A stretch of 64,000 nt of DNA, taken from the NCBI GenBank assembly GCA_036406595.1, contig DASXAR010000063.1:49525-113524 (forward strand), read 5' to 3'. The notes under the pieces are model-generated. The model ran no database searches and was not told where the DNA came from. It was given only the letters and a program-made list of their open reading frames with translations. Source of the stretch: VRUE01 sp036406595 (lineage in GTDB: Bacteria > Actinomycetota > Thermoleophilia > Solirubrobacterales > 70-9). Shown here piece after piece: positions 8,045 through 18,754 of the stretch. Numbering within the stretch: the first letter of the stretch is position 1; each line of letters starts with the position of its first letter. The translations under genes and the position numbers were made by a program.

Positions 8045-9484
8045 GTGAACTTCATCGAAGACGTGATGGAGAGCTCGGCGGCGTCCCGGCTGGGCCTGGT
8101 TGCGATCGATGCCACGGGCGCTCGGCGTGACTGGCATTTCGGTGAGCTGATCGCGCGCTCGGCCGGCCTCTCCGGCGCCTTCGCGGCCCGCGGCGTGCGG
8201 CGCGGTGACGTCGTCATGACCCTGGTCGGAAACCGCGCCGAGTGGGTGCTGGCGATGCTGGCGTGCTGGCGAATGGGTGCCGTGGCCCTGCCCTGCAACA
8301 CCCAGCTGCGCAGTCACGATCTGGCGCTACGCGTCGATGCGGCCGATCCCAAGCTGTGCATCGGCGACGAGGCCCTTTTCGATGCCCTGCCGGATGGGTT
8401 GCCGACGATGTCGATGGCCGACGTCGCCGCGACGCTCGACGAGGACCGCGCCCAGGAGACCCCGGCTCCGATCGAGGAGATGGATTCCGAGGATCCGGCG
8501 CTGATCGTCTTCACGTCGGGAACGACGGGGGAGCCGCGGGGCGTGGTCCACGCCTACCGCTACCTGGCCGGACAACGGATCCAGGCGCAGCACTGGCTCG
8601 GATCGCGCTCCGGGGAGCTGGTCTGGTGCACCACCGCGACCGGGTGGTCGAAGTCGGCCCGCAATGTCTTCCTCGCCCCCTGGCTGACCGGCGCGGCGGC
8701 CGTCATCCACGATGGCCGCTTCGACCCTGCGGAGCGTCTCGAGATGGTCGAGGCTCTGGAGGTCGACGTGCTCTGCCAGGCACCGACCGAGTACCGGATG
8801 CTCGCCAGGCGGACGGCGCTCCGACCGCTCCCGGGCCTGCGCCGCATGGTCTCGGCCGGAGAGCCCCTCGACGCCGAGACGATCAGCGCCTTCCGCTCCG
8901 AGATGGCGGGTCTGGAGCCCGCCGATGGATACGGCCAGACGGAGACCGGCCATGTCACGGCCAATTTGGCCGGCGACCCCGTCCGGGAGGGCTCGATGGG
9001 CAGGCCTCTGCCCGGGCTCGAGACGCGTATCGTCGACGGCGAGCTGCAGCTGAGAGCCGCCTCGTCGCCGACCTTCTTCTCCTGCTACCTGGACGGGGAG
9101 CGCTTCGCGGGAGAGTGGTGGGGCACCGGCGACCTCGTGCACGCCGACGAGGAGGGCTTCCTCTACTTCGAGGGTCGGGACGACGACATCATCCTCTCCT
9201 CTGGCTACCGGATCGGCCCCTTCGAGGTCGAGTCCGCGCTCCTCGCGCATCCCGCGGTCGCCGAGGCAGCGGTGGTCGGAGCCCCCGACCCCGAGCGGGG
9301 CAGCGTGGTCAGAGCCGTCGTGGTGGCCCGTGACCGCGATCCGGGCCCCGACCTTGCCCGCGAGTTGCAGGAGCACTGCAAGGCCGTCACCGCGCCATAC
9401 AAGTTCCCGCGGAAGGTCGACTTCGTCGCCGAGCTGCCGAAGACGTCGAGCGGCAAGGTGAGACGGGCCGCCCTGCGCGACTGA
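8045..9484 (+). CDS. AMP-forming acyl-CoA synthetase
   Basis: The 479-residue protein belongs to the ANL adenylating superfamily. Motifs in order are FTSGTTGEPRGV (P-loop, with Arg where the family usually has Lys), DGYGQTETGH, the hinge region YFEGRDDDIILSSGYRIGPFE, and the C-terminal PKTSSGKVRR containing the catalytic lysine. It activates a fatty or carboxylic acid to acyl-AMP and then acyl-CoA. The length and AMP-binding pattern suit a medium-chain acyl-CoA synthetase. It starts at a GTG two bases after an intergenic hairpin and is the last gene of the TetR-led group, where it would supply acyl-CoA for the upstream enzymes. Confidence 0.88.
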   Translation: MNFIEDVMESSAASRLGLVAIDATGARRDWHFGELIARSAGLSGAFAARGVRRGDVVMTLVGNRAEWVLAMLACWRMGAVALPCNTQLRSHDLALRVDAADPKLCIGDEALFDALPDGLPTMSMADVAATLDEDRAQETPAPIEEMDSEDPALIVFTSGTTGEPRGVVHAYRYLAGQRIQAQHWLGSRSGELVWCTTATGWSKSARNVFLAPWLTGAAAVIHDGRFDPAERLEMVEALEVDVLCQAPTEYRMLARRTALRPLPGLRRMVSAGEPLDAETISAFRSEMAGLEPADGYGQTETGHVTANLAGDPVREGSMGRPLPGLETRIVDGELQLRAASSPTFFSCYLDGERFAGEWWGTGDLVHADEEGFLYFEGRDDDIILSSGYRIGPFEVESALLAHPAVAEAAVVGAPDPERGSVVRAVVVARDRDPGPDLARELQEHCKAVTAPYKFPRKVDFVAELPKTSSGKVRRAALRD

Positions 9485-9488
9485 CCGC

Positions 9489-9842
9489 TCAGGCGGCGCG
9501 GATCCGCTGGGAGACCCGGCCCGTGTCGCGATCCGCGGCAAAGTAGAGGACCGCGTGCTGGGCGAGCAGCTCGGCAGGCACGCCCTGACGCGCGGCCTCC
9601 TGCTCGAGCAGGCTCCAGAGGTCGCGGTCGACGCTGACCACGGGCTGCGGTTTCTCGGCGTCGCCATTTTGGCGAAGGAACGCCGGGAACGGCCACTCAG
9701 CGCGTTCGGCGTGTTTGTCGGAGAGGTAGTAGCGGATCGCCGAGTCGGCGCGCAAATGTGCTTCCTCGGCTCCCCTCAACGGCTCCCCGGCCAAGGCCTC
9801 CAGGGCAAATTTTCCTAGCGCTAGTTTGACAACCCCACTCAT
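9489..9842 (-). CDS. Small protein of unknown function, paralogue of the next gene
   Basis: I do not recognise this 117-residue protein. It aligns along its whole length with the neighbouring gene at 9977-10312: a leading KLALGKFA strand, a central PFPAFLR, and a C-terminal helical part, VSVDRDLWSLLEQEAARQGV followed by ELLAQHAVLYFAADRD. The C-terminal part has the size and heptad-like hydrophobicity of a ribbon-helix-helix or coiled dimerisation unit, but I cannot assign it. It is convergent with the acyl-CoA synthetase. The pair lies opposite a sigma factor gene, so a regulatory role is possible, on context alone. Confidence 0.72.
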   Translation of the reverse strand: MSGVVKLALGKFALEALAGEPLRGAEEAHLRADSAIRYYLSDKHAERAEWPFPAFLRQNGDAEKPQPVVSVDRDLWSLLEQEAARQGVPAELLAQHAVLYFAADRDTGRVSQRIRAA

Positions 9843-9976
9843 CTAATTATCCCTACCCGCGAAAGTACCAATCACAACCGACTGTACAAGGCTTACCCGA
9901 AAGCCTGCATTGCATTTGCCAAAAACAACGTAAGACACTGTACGTGTTCCGCGACTAGATCGCAAGACGACCTATT

Positions 9977-10312
9977 TTAGCTCATCACCTCCTGGCCGAT
10001 CCCCGGGCCGGATCCACGCTCCAGATCGGCGAGGTAGACCAGCACGGCGTGGGAGATCATCTGCTCGAGGGTCGCCCCCTGGCGCCTCACCTCGTGATTC
10101 AGGCTTTCCTCGATACGGGGGTCCACCGGCACCTCGAGCACGGTTCCCTCGGACGACTCCCCCCGACAGAACCGCGGAAATGGCGCGGGCGGGCGACCCG
10201 ATCGCAGCCGGCGCGTGTAATGGTGAAGCGCCGCCTGTGTCCCGGTCACCAGATCGACGCCCACCTCGGTTTCGATCGTCGATCGAGCAAATGTCCCGAG
10301 TCTGACTTTCAT
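9977..10312 (-). CDS. Small protein of unknown function, second paralogue
   Basis: The protein has 111 residues. Although the frame stays open up to 10474, the start at 10312 is chosen because a GGGAGG Shine-Dalgarno lies just upstream on the minus strand and because the paralogue begins at the same point (MKVRLGTFARS against VKLALGKFA). The C-terminal helix VRRQGATLEQMISHAVLVYL parallels that of the paralogue. There is no signal peptide or membrane segment. A 134-nt AT-rich gap separates the two genes, so they may have separate promoters. Function unknown. Confidence 0.72.
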   Translation of the reverse strand: MKVRLGTFARSTIETEVGVDLVTGTQAALHHYTRRLRSGRPPAPFPRFCRGESSEGTVLEVPVDPRIEESLNHEVRRQGATLEQMISHAVLVYLADLERGSGPGIGQEVMS

Positions 10313-10626
10313 CGGCCTCCCGCTTCTATACGTACCCGATATTGGATGCCTTTTCACCCGTTTGGAAATATCCTCCTTACTTCCCCCATTCCGCATGAGA
10401 GAACGAACAGCGGGCCTGGCGCCCGCCGACTTGAGGGCCCGAACGAGATTTGGACGAAAATTCGGGATTGACAAAGGGGTGAGCCAACCCTGATCCTCTT
10501 AACTCATTCGGCGGAACAAGTGCAACAGCCAGCTGCAACGAATGCGGAATTTGGGACGCTTCTTTGATTCTGGTCAGAGCGCTGTTCCGGTCAGCCAGGG
10601 TGTAGGGGGCTACGGAGGAAAGGAAG
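10313..10626. other. AT-richer intergenic region between the paralogue pair and the sigma factor
   Basis: This 314-nt stretch holds no convincing gene. It is less GC-rich than its surroundings and must contain divergent promoters. On the plus strand a TTGACA occurs at 10468-10473, but no good -10 follows at 17 nt. The ribosome binding site of the sigma gene (GGAGGAAAGGA) is at its right edge. I see no clear inverted repeat. Confidence 0.6.
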
Positions 10627-11244
10627 ATGGCCAGTCTTGAAGCGGGTATGAGGCGGACCGGGGCCGGTAGCGCAAGCGCTGCGTCCCGGGACGATCTCAC
10701 CGACAGCCGGATGGTCCAGAGGGCGGTCACGCGGGCGAAGGCCGGCGATGCCGAGGGGGTGCACTTCCTCTACGTCCGTTATTCATCCGACGTGCTCCGC
10801 TACGTCAACAGCTTCGTGAAGGACCACCACGAGGCCGAGGACATCACGCAGAACGTCTTCGCGAAGCTGATCACCGTGATCGGCAAGTACGAGCAGACCG
10901 ACGTTCCGTTCACCGCCTGGATCCTGCGGGTCGCCCGCAACGCTGCTCTTGACCACCTCCGCGCCAAGCGCACCGTGCCGACCGAGGAGGTTCGGATCGC
11001 GGACGGCGGCCAGGGCGAGCTCGGCTCCGAGCGCCGCCGGGATCTCCGCCAGGCGCTCGAACAGCTCCCCGACGACCAGCGCGAGGTTCTGGTGCTGAGG
11101 CACATCGTCGGCCTCTCCCCGACCGAGATCGCCGACACGATCGGCAAGACGGAGAGCTCGGTCCACGGTCTGCACCACCGCGGCCGCCGCACGCTTCAGT
11201 CGAACCTGCGGGTGCTCGGCGCCGCACCCACCGTCGCCCGCTGA
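10627..11244 (+). CDS. RNA polymerase sigma factor, ECF/sigma-70 family
   Basis: The protein has 205 residues. Region 2 runs from VHFLYVRYSSDVLRYVNSFV through EAEDITQNVFAKLI to FTAWILRVARNAALDHLR. Region 4 is ALEQLPDDQREVLVLRHIVG followed by LSPTEIADTIGKTESSVHGL, a helix-turn-helix that contacts the -35 element. There is no extra C-terminal domain, and no anti-sigma gene follows; the neighbours are the divergent small paralogues and an aminotransferase. The ATG is preceded by a strong GGAGGAAAGG. The N-terminal 30 residues are Ala/Gly/Ser-rich and not part of the fold. Confidence 0.9.
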   Translation: MASLEAGMRRTGAGSASAASRDDLTDSRMVQRAVTRAKAGDAEGVHFLYVRYSSDVLRYVNSFVKDHHEAEDITQNVFAKLITVIGKYEQTDVPFTAWILRVARNAALDHLRAKRTVPTEEVRIADGGQGELGSERRRDLRQALEQLPDDQREVLVLRHIVGLSPTEIADTIGKTESSVHGLHHRGRRTLQSNLRVLGAAPTVAR

Positions 11245-11283
11245 GCGATCCGGCGACGCGCCCCAGGCTCTAGCCTAGGGGCC

Positions 11284-12657
11284 GTGGACGCCATCGACCG
11301 CAAGCGGATCGCGGCGCTGACCGAGGCTCAGCAGGCCGAATATCGCAACCGAACGCCGGCCTCCGCAGCCACCTTCGAGCGCGCGGTCCGCACGATGCCG
11401 AACGGTGTCCCCTCCTCCTTCCAGGCGAATGACCCCTGGCCGGTCTACCTGGAGCGGGGAGAAGGAAGCCACGTATGGGACGTCGACGGAAACGAGTATG
11501 TCGACTTCCACAACGGCTTCGGCGTGATGTGCATCGGGCATGCGAATCCGACCGTCGGCGCGGCGGTCAAGAAGCGGGTGGACGAAGGCACGCACTTCGC
11601 GGCCCCGACCGCTGGCTCGATAGCGGTCTCCGCCGAGCTTGCTCGCCGCTTCGGTCTGCCGCAGTGGCGCTTCACCAATTCGGGAACCGAGTCCACGATG
11701 GACGCCGTCCACCTCGCCCGGGGCGCAACCGGCCGCGACACGATGCTCAAGATCGAGGGCTCCTACCACGGTCACCATGACGCGGTGATGGTCTCCGTCT
11801 ATCCACCGCTCGAGGCCCTGGGCGCGCGCGACGATCCGATCAGCGTGCCCTACGGGGGCGGGGTGCCCGGGGCGGTGAGCGCGCTGACCCGGGCGATCCC
11901 CTTCAACGATGCCGGGGCCCTCGAGAGCGTCCTCGAAAGGTTCGGCGATCAAATCGCCGGCCTGATCATGGAGCCGGCAATGATGAACATCAACATCGTC
12001 CCCCCCAGGCCCGGATATCTGCAGAGGGTGCGCGAGCTGACCGAGCAGCACGGGGTGAAGCTGATATTCGACGAGGTGAAGACGGGCTGCACGATCGCGG
12101 CCGGGGGAGCCACCCAGCGCTTCGGCGTCCGGCCCGACATGGTCACCCTCGCCAAGGCGAGCTGCGGCGGCTACCCCGGTGGGGCGATCGGGATGAGCGA
12201 GGAGCTGGCGGAGCTGGTCAGCGACGGGCGGGTCAAGCAGTACGGGACCTTCAACGGCAACCCTCTGGTGATGGCGGCGGCCGAGGCGACCCTCACAGAA
12301 GTCCTGACCGACGAAATCTACGAGGGCTTCGAGGAGTCGAACCGGCGGCTGCTCGAGGGGTGCCAGCAGGTCGTCGACGCCTACGGCCTCCCGGCGTACA
12401 CGGAGGGTCTCGGCGCCAAGGGCTGCGTGATCTTCTCGGCGGAGCGAATGTACGAGTACCGGGACTACCTGACCGACGTCGATGACGAGCTGTCGGCGCT
12501 CGCGTGGCTCTACCACATGAACCACGGCATCTTCATGACGCCGGGGGTCGAGGAGGAGTGGACGCTCTCGCTCGCGCACTCCGACGAGGACCTGCAGCGC
12601 TACCTGGATGCCTTCGAGGCCTTCGCCCGCGACGTGACGAACGGCCGGGCCGGTTAG
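11284..12657 (+). CDS. Class III PLP-dependent aminotransferase (GSA aminomutase-like)
   Basis: This 457-residue fold-type I enzyme resembles glutamate-1-semialdehyde aminomutases: DVDGNEYVDFHNGFGVMCIGHANP near the N-terminus (interrupted here only by family variation), NSGTESTMDAVHLAR, IEGSYHGHHD, a FDEVKTG segment binding the cofactor ring, and the Schiff-base lysine in TLAKASCGGYPGGAIG. The true HemL active-site run (GKVIGGGLPVGAYGG) is changed, and no other haem genes are nearby, so it is more likely an amino-acid or amine aminotransferase of the same subfamily. It starts at a GTG about 40 nt after the sigma factor and is convergent with the GGDEF-EAL gene, overlapping it by 4 nt. Confidence 0.82.
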   Translation: MDAIDRKRIAALTEAQQAEYRNRTPASAATFERAVRTMPNGVPSSFQANDPWPVYLERGEGSHVWDVDGNEYVDFHNGFGVMCIGHANPTVGAAVKKRVDEGTHFAAPTAGSIAVSAELARRFGLPQWRFTNSGTESTMDAVHLARGATGRDTMLKIEGSYHGHHDAVMVSVYPPLEALGARDDPISVPYGGGVPGAVSALTRAIPFNDAGALESVLERFGDQIAGLIMEPAMMNINIVPPRPGYLQRVRELTEQHGVKLIFDEVKTGCTIAAGGATQRFGVRPDMVTLAKASCGGYPGGAIGMSEELAELVSDGRVKQYGTFNGNPLVMAAAEATLTEVLTDEIYEGFEESNRRLLEGCQQVVDAYGLPAYTEGLGAKGCVIFSAERMYEYRDYLTDVDDELSALAWLYHMNHGIFMTPGVEEEWTLSLAHSDEDLQRYLDAFEAFARDVTNGRAG

Positions 12658-14075
12658 GCGCCGGCCCCGGCCGACAGCGCCTCGCGGATGGCGACGGGAC
12701 GTCCCAGGTGGAAGCCCTGCGCCATGTCGACGCCGTACTCGCGGAGCATCCGTGCGGTCAGGTCGTCCTGGACAAACTCGGCGATCGTCGCCTTGCCCAG
12801 CCCGCGGGCGATCTGGACGATCGCCTGGACCGTCAGCTGATCCGCGTCTGAGCGGGGAAGTTCATGGACGAAGGCGCCGTCGATCTTGAGCAGGTCGAAC
12901 GGCACCAGCTTCAGGTAGTGGAACGGCCCGAAGCCCGCACCGTAGTCGTCGATCGCCACCTGGCAGCCGAATTCGGTCAGCCGGTCGGCGAAGCCGGCGG
13001 CGGCCTCGTAGTCGTTGATCCCCGCGGTGTCGGTGATCTCGAAGGTGCACCGGGCGGGGTCGGCGTCGCCTTCGTCAAGACGGCGCTCGATGAACTCGAG
13101 GACCGAGAGGTCGGTCAACGAGGCCCCCGAGAGGTTGACGTGGAGGGATATCGGGTCTCCTGCCTGCTCGCGCTCCGCGAGCAGCTCCAGCGCCTGTGCG
13201 ACGACCCAGCGGTCGAGCTCCTGGACCATGCCGGAGCGCTCCGCGGCGTCGATGAACGTCGCCGCCGGCAGCAGCTCCCCGGAGTCGTCGGTCATCCGCA
13301 GCAGCAGCTCATAGCGCTCGATCCCACCCGAGGCGAGACTGCGGATCGGCTGCGTGTGGAGGCTGAGGCGGTCGTGCGTGAGGGCGTCGCGGATCATCGC
13401 CGTCGTGGTCTGGCGCCTCTCGTAGGTCTTGGCGGGCTCCCCGAGCTCCTGGGAGAGGGCGATCTGGTTGCGTCCGCCCTCCTTCGCCCGGTACATCGCC
13501 TGGTCGGCCGCGACCAGCACCCCCTCGGCGCCGCTCTTGCGCGCCCCGCCGAACATGCCGATCCCGACGCTGATCGTGACTCCGTCTTCCTCGGAGGTCG
13601 CGCGGGCGCCTTCGGCGACCTGCGTGCGCAGGTCTTCGCCGAGCTGAACGGCGCCGTCGACGTCGGTCTGCGGCATCAGCACCGCGAACTCGTCGCCCGA
13701 GAGGCGCGCGACGATGTCCGTCGCGCGGACGCGCTGGCGGAGGGTCCCGGCGATCTGCCGGATCAGGTTGTCGCCGGCGTGATGGCCGTGCGAGTCGTTG
13801 ACGGCCTTGAGGCTGTCGATGTCGATGATCATCACCGCGCCCTGCCCGCCGTAGCGCGCACTGAAGGAGACGTACTGGTCGAGCTCGGCGCGGAAGCGCC
13901 GCCGGTCGAGGAGGCCCGTGAGCGAATCGTGATCGGCGAGGAAGCGGAGCTCGGCCTCGGTGCGCTCGGCGCGGGCGAGCGCCGCGAGGATGACCTCCCT
14001 GTCCTGGGGCTCGAGCTTCCTCAGCACCGCCTCTATCGCCGGCTCGCTTCGGAAACCCGGCGCACCTTCGGTCAT
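12654..14075 (-). CDS. GGDEF-EAL protein (cyclic di-GMP turnover)
   Basis: The 473-residue soluble protein has a short N-terminal helix, a GGDEF domain (about residues 50-205) and an EAL domain (about 225-470). The GGDEF core reads SGDEF, compatible with diguanylate cyclase activity, and an RATD inhibitory site sits five residues before it. In the EAL domain the conserved Glu (YELLLRM), Asn (HVNLSG), DDYGAG, Lys (LKIDGAF), AEFVQ and QGFHLGRP are seen, while the usual TE of EITE is EITD, a conservative change. No sensor domain or membrane segment is present, so input must come from a partner. Both activities look possible. Confidence 0.9.
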   Translation of the reverse strand: MTEGAPGFRSEPAIEAVLRKLEPQDREVILAALARAERTEAELRFLADHDSLTGLLDRRRFRAELDQYVSFSARYGGQGAVMIIDIDSLKAVNDSHGHHAGDNLIRQIAGTLRQRVRATDIVARLSGDEFAVLMPQTDVDGAVQLGEDLRTQVAEGARATSEEDGVTISVGIGMFGGARKSGAEGVLVAADQAMYRAKEGGRNQIALSQELGEPAKTYERRQTTTAMIRDALTHDRLSLHTQPIRSLASGGIERYELLLRMTDDSGELLPAATFIDAAERSGMVQELDRWVVAQALELLAEREQAGDPISLHVNLSGASLTDLSVLEFIERRLDEGDADPARCTFEITDTAGINDYEAAAGFADRLTEFGCQVAIDDYGAGFGPFHYLKLVPFDLLKIDGAFVHELPRSDADQLTVQAIVQIARGLGKATIAEFVQDDLTARMLREYGVDMAQGFHLGRPVAIREALSAGAGA

Positions 14076-14196
14076 CCACAGAACCTAGCCCCATTCGGGC
14101 GACGGAGGGCCGCGATCGGACATATTCCGCCCAAGTTTCGGCGAGCCGCGATCAGCCAATAATCGGCCTGGGCTTTCCGGGGGTAGTTTCCCCTCG

Positions 14197-16162
<1,966 letters not shown>

Positions 16163-16164
<2 letters not shown>

Positions 16165-16222
16165 GAATTCTCCGCGAGGCCGACTTTTGACCGAGAATTT
16201 CGCCTCGAGGCCGGGCGTTTGA
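16163..16222 (+). repeat. Tandem imperfect 30-bp direct repeat in front of the MMPL gene
   Basis: Copy 1 (16163-16190) and copy 2 (16193-16222) both begin GAGAATT, share CGAGGCCG in the middle and end in TTTGA. They fill most of the 73-nt gap upstream of the transporter start at 16238. Thirty-base spacing would place two protein dimers on one face of the helix, so they may be regulatory sites. Chance duplication is also possible. Confidence 0.4.
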
Positions 16223-16237
16223 TACAGATTTTGGGTA

Positions 16238-18754
16238 GTGCGAGGCTCCCTGTTCACCTTCGCCGCCGGCCGCCGCTCGAAGTGGGTCGTGTTCGCAATC
16301 TGGTTCGTCGCGATATTCATCGCCGCCGGACCCGCCGAACTCCCCGCGCGGTTCGAAGACGCCGAAAACAACGAGGCGACCTCCTACCTCCCGGGCGACG
16401 CCGAATCGACCAAGGCGCTTGCCGCCACCGAAGCACTGCAGAAGGGGGAAATCGCCCCGGCGGTGATCATCTACCGCCGCGAGTCGGGACTGACGGCCGC
16501 GGACCGGCGGACGATCGTCGAAGACGTCGGCCGGATGACCGAAGAACGCTTCGAAGGCGTGATCCCGGACGGCGCCACCGCAGCCGCCGGCGGCAAGTCT
16601 CCGAAGGCGAGCGGGCCGGGGCCGGCGGCCCCGTCGAAAGTCTCGACCCCGGCGGCGGCGCCCGGCTGCGGCGGGCCGACGACCACCGTGCCTGGACAGC
16701 CGGCGGACTACGCGCCGTTCGTCGGCCCGGTCTGCTCCCCCGATGGCAAGGGGGCAACCATCACCGCCTACATCAACGCGGAAGGCGAGGGCGATCGGAT
16801 CCTCGATCCGGTCAAGGCCTGGCGCGACGACATCACCGACAGCGGCGGGCTCCAGGCCAAGATCACCGGCGGCGCGGGCTTCTCCGCCGACGCGATCGAA
16901 GTCTTCGAAGGGCTCAACGGGACTCTTCTGCTGGCCGCGGTAAGCCTGGTGATCTTCCTGCTGATCGTCATCTACCGCTCGCCGATGTTCTTCCTCATCC
17001 CGCTCGTCTCGGTGCTGTTTGCCGAGACCCTCTCGCGCTCGATCGGGTACGGGGTCTCGGAGCTGGGGGTGACGATCAACGGCCAGTCGAGCTCGATCAT
17101 GTCGGTGCTGGTGCTCGGGGCGGGGACCGACTACGCGCTGCTGCTGGTCGCGCGCTACCGCGAGGAGCTTCACCATGAGGTCGACAAGCACGCGGCGATG
17201 CGCACCGCGCTCCGCTCGGCGGGTCCGGCGATCTTCGCCTCGGCGCTGACCGTGATCGCAGCGCTGCTCTGCCTGGTCGTCGCGAGGGTGAACGGAACCT
17301 CCGGCCTCGGGCCGATCGCGGCGATCGGGATCGCCTGCGCCGCCCTGGCGATGCTGACCCTGCTGCCCGCGCTGCTGACGATATTCGGCCGCCGCGCCTT
17401 CTGGCCGTTCGTCCCCCACACGCCGCAGACGGCGCCGACGACGGAGGACTGCGGCGAGGTGGGCCGCAGGGTCTGCATCGAAGGCTCGGGGCTCAGCGCC
17501 TTTGCGCTGGTGGCGCTCTCCTGCCTGCTCGTGGTCGTGCTGCTTCCGCTCGTCCTGATCAACTGGCTGCTCCGCGTGATCAGCGGGCGGCGGATCCCGT
17601 CGCTGATCGTCGGCCCGCTCGATCGGGCGGTCTTCCAGCCCTACGAGGTGCGCAGGTTCCAGCGCGAGCACGCGGTCGACGTCTCCCACGGCTTCTGGAA
17701 ACGGGTCGGCGACCGCGTCGCGAGGTCGCCACAGCGGATCATGTTCGGCTCGGTTGCGATCCTCCTGATCTTCTGCGCCGGCTTCGCCTTCTTCTCGACC
17801 GAATTGACCAGCGAAGACGCCTACCGGCACGAAGTCGAATCCGTCGAAGGTCAGCACCTGCTCGAACGGAGCTTCCCGGCGGGAGCCACCGCGCTGATCG
17901 ACATCGTCGTCCGCGAACGAGCCGACGTGCCGGCGGTGAGGAAAGCCGTCGCCGGGGTCGAAAAGGTCGAGGCCGTCTCACCCCCGGTGGCGGAAGGACC
18001 GCAGGGAACCCTCGTACAGGGGACGCTGGAAATCCTGCCCTACTCGACCGAGGCCTTCGACCTGACCGAACCGATCCGCGAGGCCGCGCACCGGGTCGCG
18101 CCGAGCACCCTGGTCGGTGGGCCGAGCGCGGTCGAATTCGACGTCCGCGACGCGGCCGGCTGGGACTCGACCGTGATCCCGCCGATCATCCTGGTCGTCG
18201 TCCTCCTGATCTTGATGGGCCTGCTGAGGGCGGTGACCGCGCCGGTCATCCTGATCGGCACCGTGATCCTCAGCTTCCTCGCAGCACTGGGGGTCGGCTA
18301 CTTCACCTTCGACGTCATCTTCGGCTTCCCCGGCTCGGACCCGTCGCTGCCCCTCTTCGCCTTCGTCTTCCTCGTCGCCCTAGGCATCGACTACAACATC
18401 TTCCTCATCTCCCGCGCCCGCGAGGAAACGATCGCCCACGGCTCAGAACAGGGCATCCTGCGCGCGCTGGCGGTCACCGGAGGGGTGATCACCAGCGCCG
18501 GGATCGTCCTCGCAGGCACCTTCTCGGTCCTTGCCGTGCTGCCGCTCACGTTCCTCACCGAGATCGGGTTCGTCGTCGCCTTCGGCGTCCTCCTCGACAC
18601 CTTCCTCGTGCGCAGCGTGCTGGTGCCGTCGATCGCCCTCACCGTCGGCGACGACTTCTGGTGGCCGTCGGCCCTCTCGAAAGGCGGTCCCAGGGCGCCC
18701 GCGCCCGTCGGCGAGGTCGGCGGTCCGGTGCGAACCGCCTCAGAGAACAGGTAG
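16238..18754 (+). CDS. MMPL-family (RND) exporter
   Basis: The 838-residue inner-membrane protein has the RND layout: TM1, a first large external domain (about residues 35-225), a TM bundle, a long cytoplasmic/central insert, a second external domain (about 510-640) and a second TM bundle. The proton-relay Asp-Tyr pairs are visible as GAGTDYALLL and GIDYNIFL, as in MmpL3. MMPL proteins export lipids or small hydrophobic compounds. It starts at a GTG. The external domains use almost only GAA for glutamate, while the membrane and cytoplasmic parts use mostly GAG. The 3' end overlaps the convergent glutamine synthetase by 15 nt. Substrate unknown. Confidence 0.9.
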   Translation: MRGSLFTFAAGRRSKWVVFAIWFVAIFIAAGPAELPARFEDAENNEATSYLPGDAESTKALAATEALQKGEIAPAVIIYRRESGLTAADRRTIVEDVGRMTEERFEGVIPDGATAAAGGKSPKASGPGPAAPSKVSTPAAAPGCGGPTTTVPGQPADYAPFVGPVCSPDGKGATITAYINAEGEGDRILDPVKAWRDDITDSGGLQAKITGGAGFSADAIEVFEGLNGTLLLAAVSLVIFLLIVIYRSPMFFLIPLVSVLFAETLSRSIGYGVSELGVTINGQSSSIMSVLVLGAGTDYALLLVARYREELHHEVDKHAAMRTALRSAGPAIFASALTVIAALLCLVVARVNGTSGLGPIAAIGIACAALAMLTLLPALLTIFGRRAFWPFVPHTPQTAPTTEDCGEVGRRVCIEGSGLSAFALVALSCLLVVVLLPLVLINWLLRVISGRRIPSLIVGPLDRAVFQPYEVRRFQREHAVDVSHGFWKRVGDRVARSPQRIMFGSVAILLIFCAGFAFFSTELTSEDAYRHEVESVEGQHLLERSFPAGATALIDIVVRERADVPAVRKAVAGVEKVEAVSPPVAEGPQGTLVQGTLEILPYSTEAFDLTEPIREAAHRVAPSTLVGGPSAVEFDVRDAAGWDSTVIPPIILVVVLLILMGLLRAVTAPVILIGTVILSFLAALGVGYFTFDVIFGFPGSDPSLPLFAFVFLVALGIDYNIFLISRAREETIAHGSEQGILRALAVTGGVITSAGIVLAGTFSVLAVLPLTFLTEIGFVVAFGVLLDTFLVRSVLVPSIALTVGDDFWWPSALSKGGPRAPAPVGEVGGPVRTASENR

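Noticed and set aside
10313..10474. N-terminal extension of the second small paralogue
   Set aside because: A GGGAGG site and the paralogue's start both point to 10312; the extension is not like a protein sequence of this genome.
10468..10496. TTGACA at 10468 as promoter of the sigma gene
   Set aside because: The base run at the proper distance (TGATCC) is a poor -10, so the element is not supported.
12864..14162. A 432-codon plus-strand frame opposite the GGDEF-EAL gene
   Set aside because: It is the antisense shadow of the GGDEF-EAL gene, with no recognisable domain.
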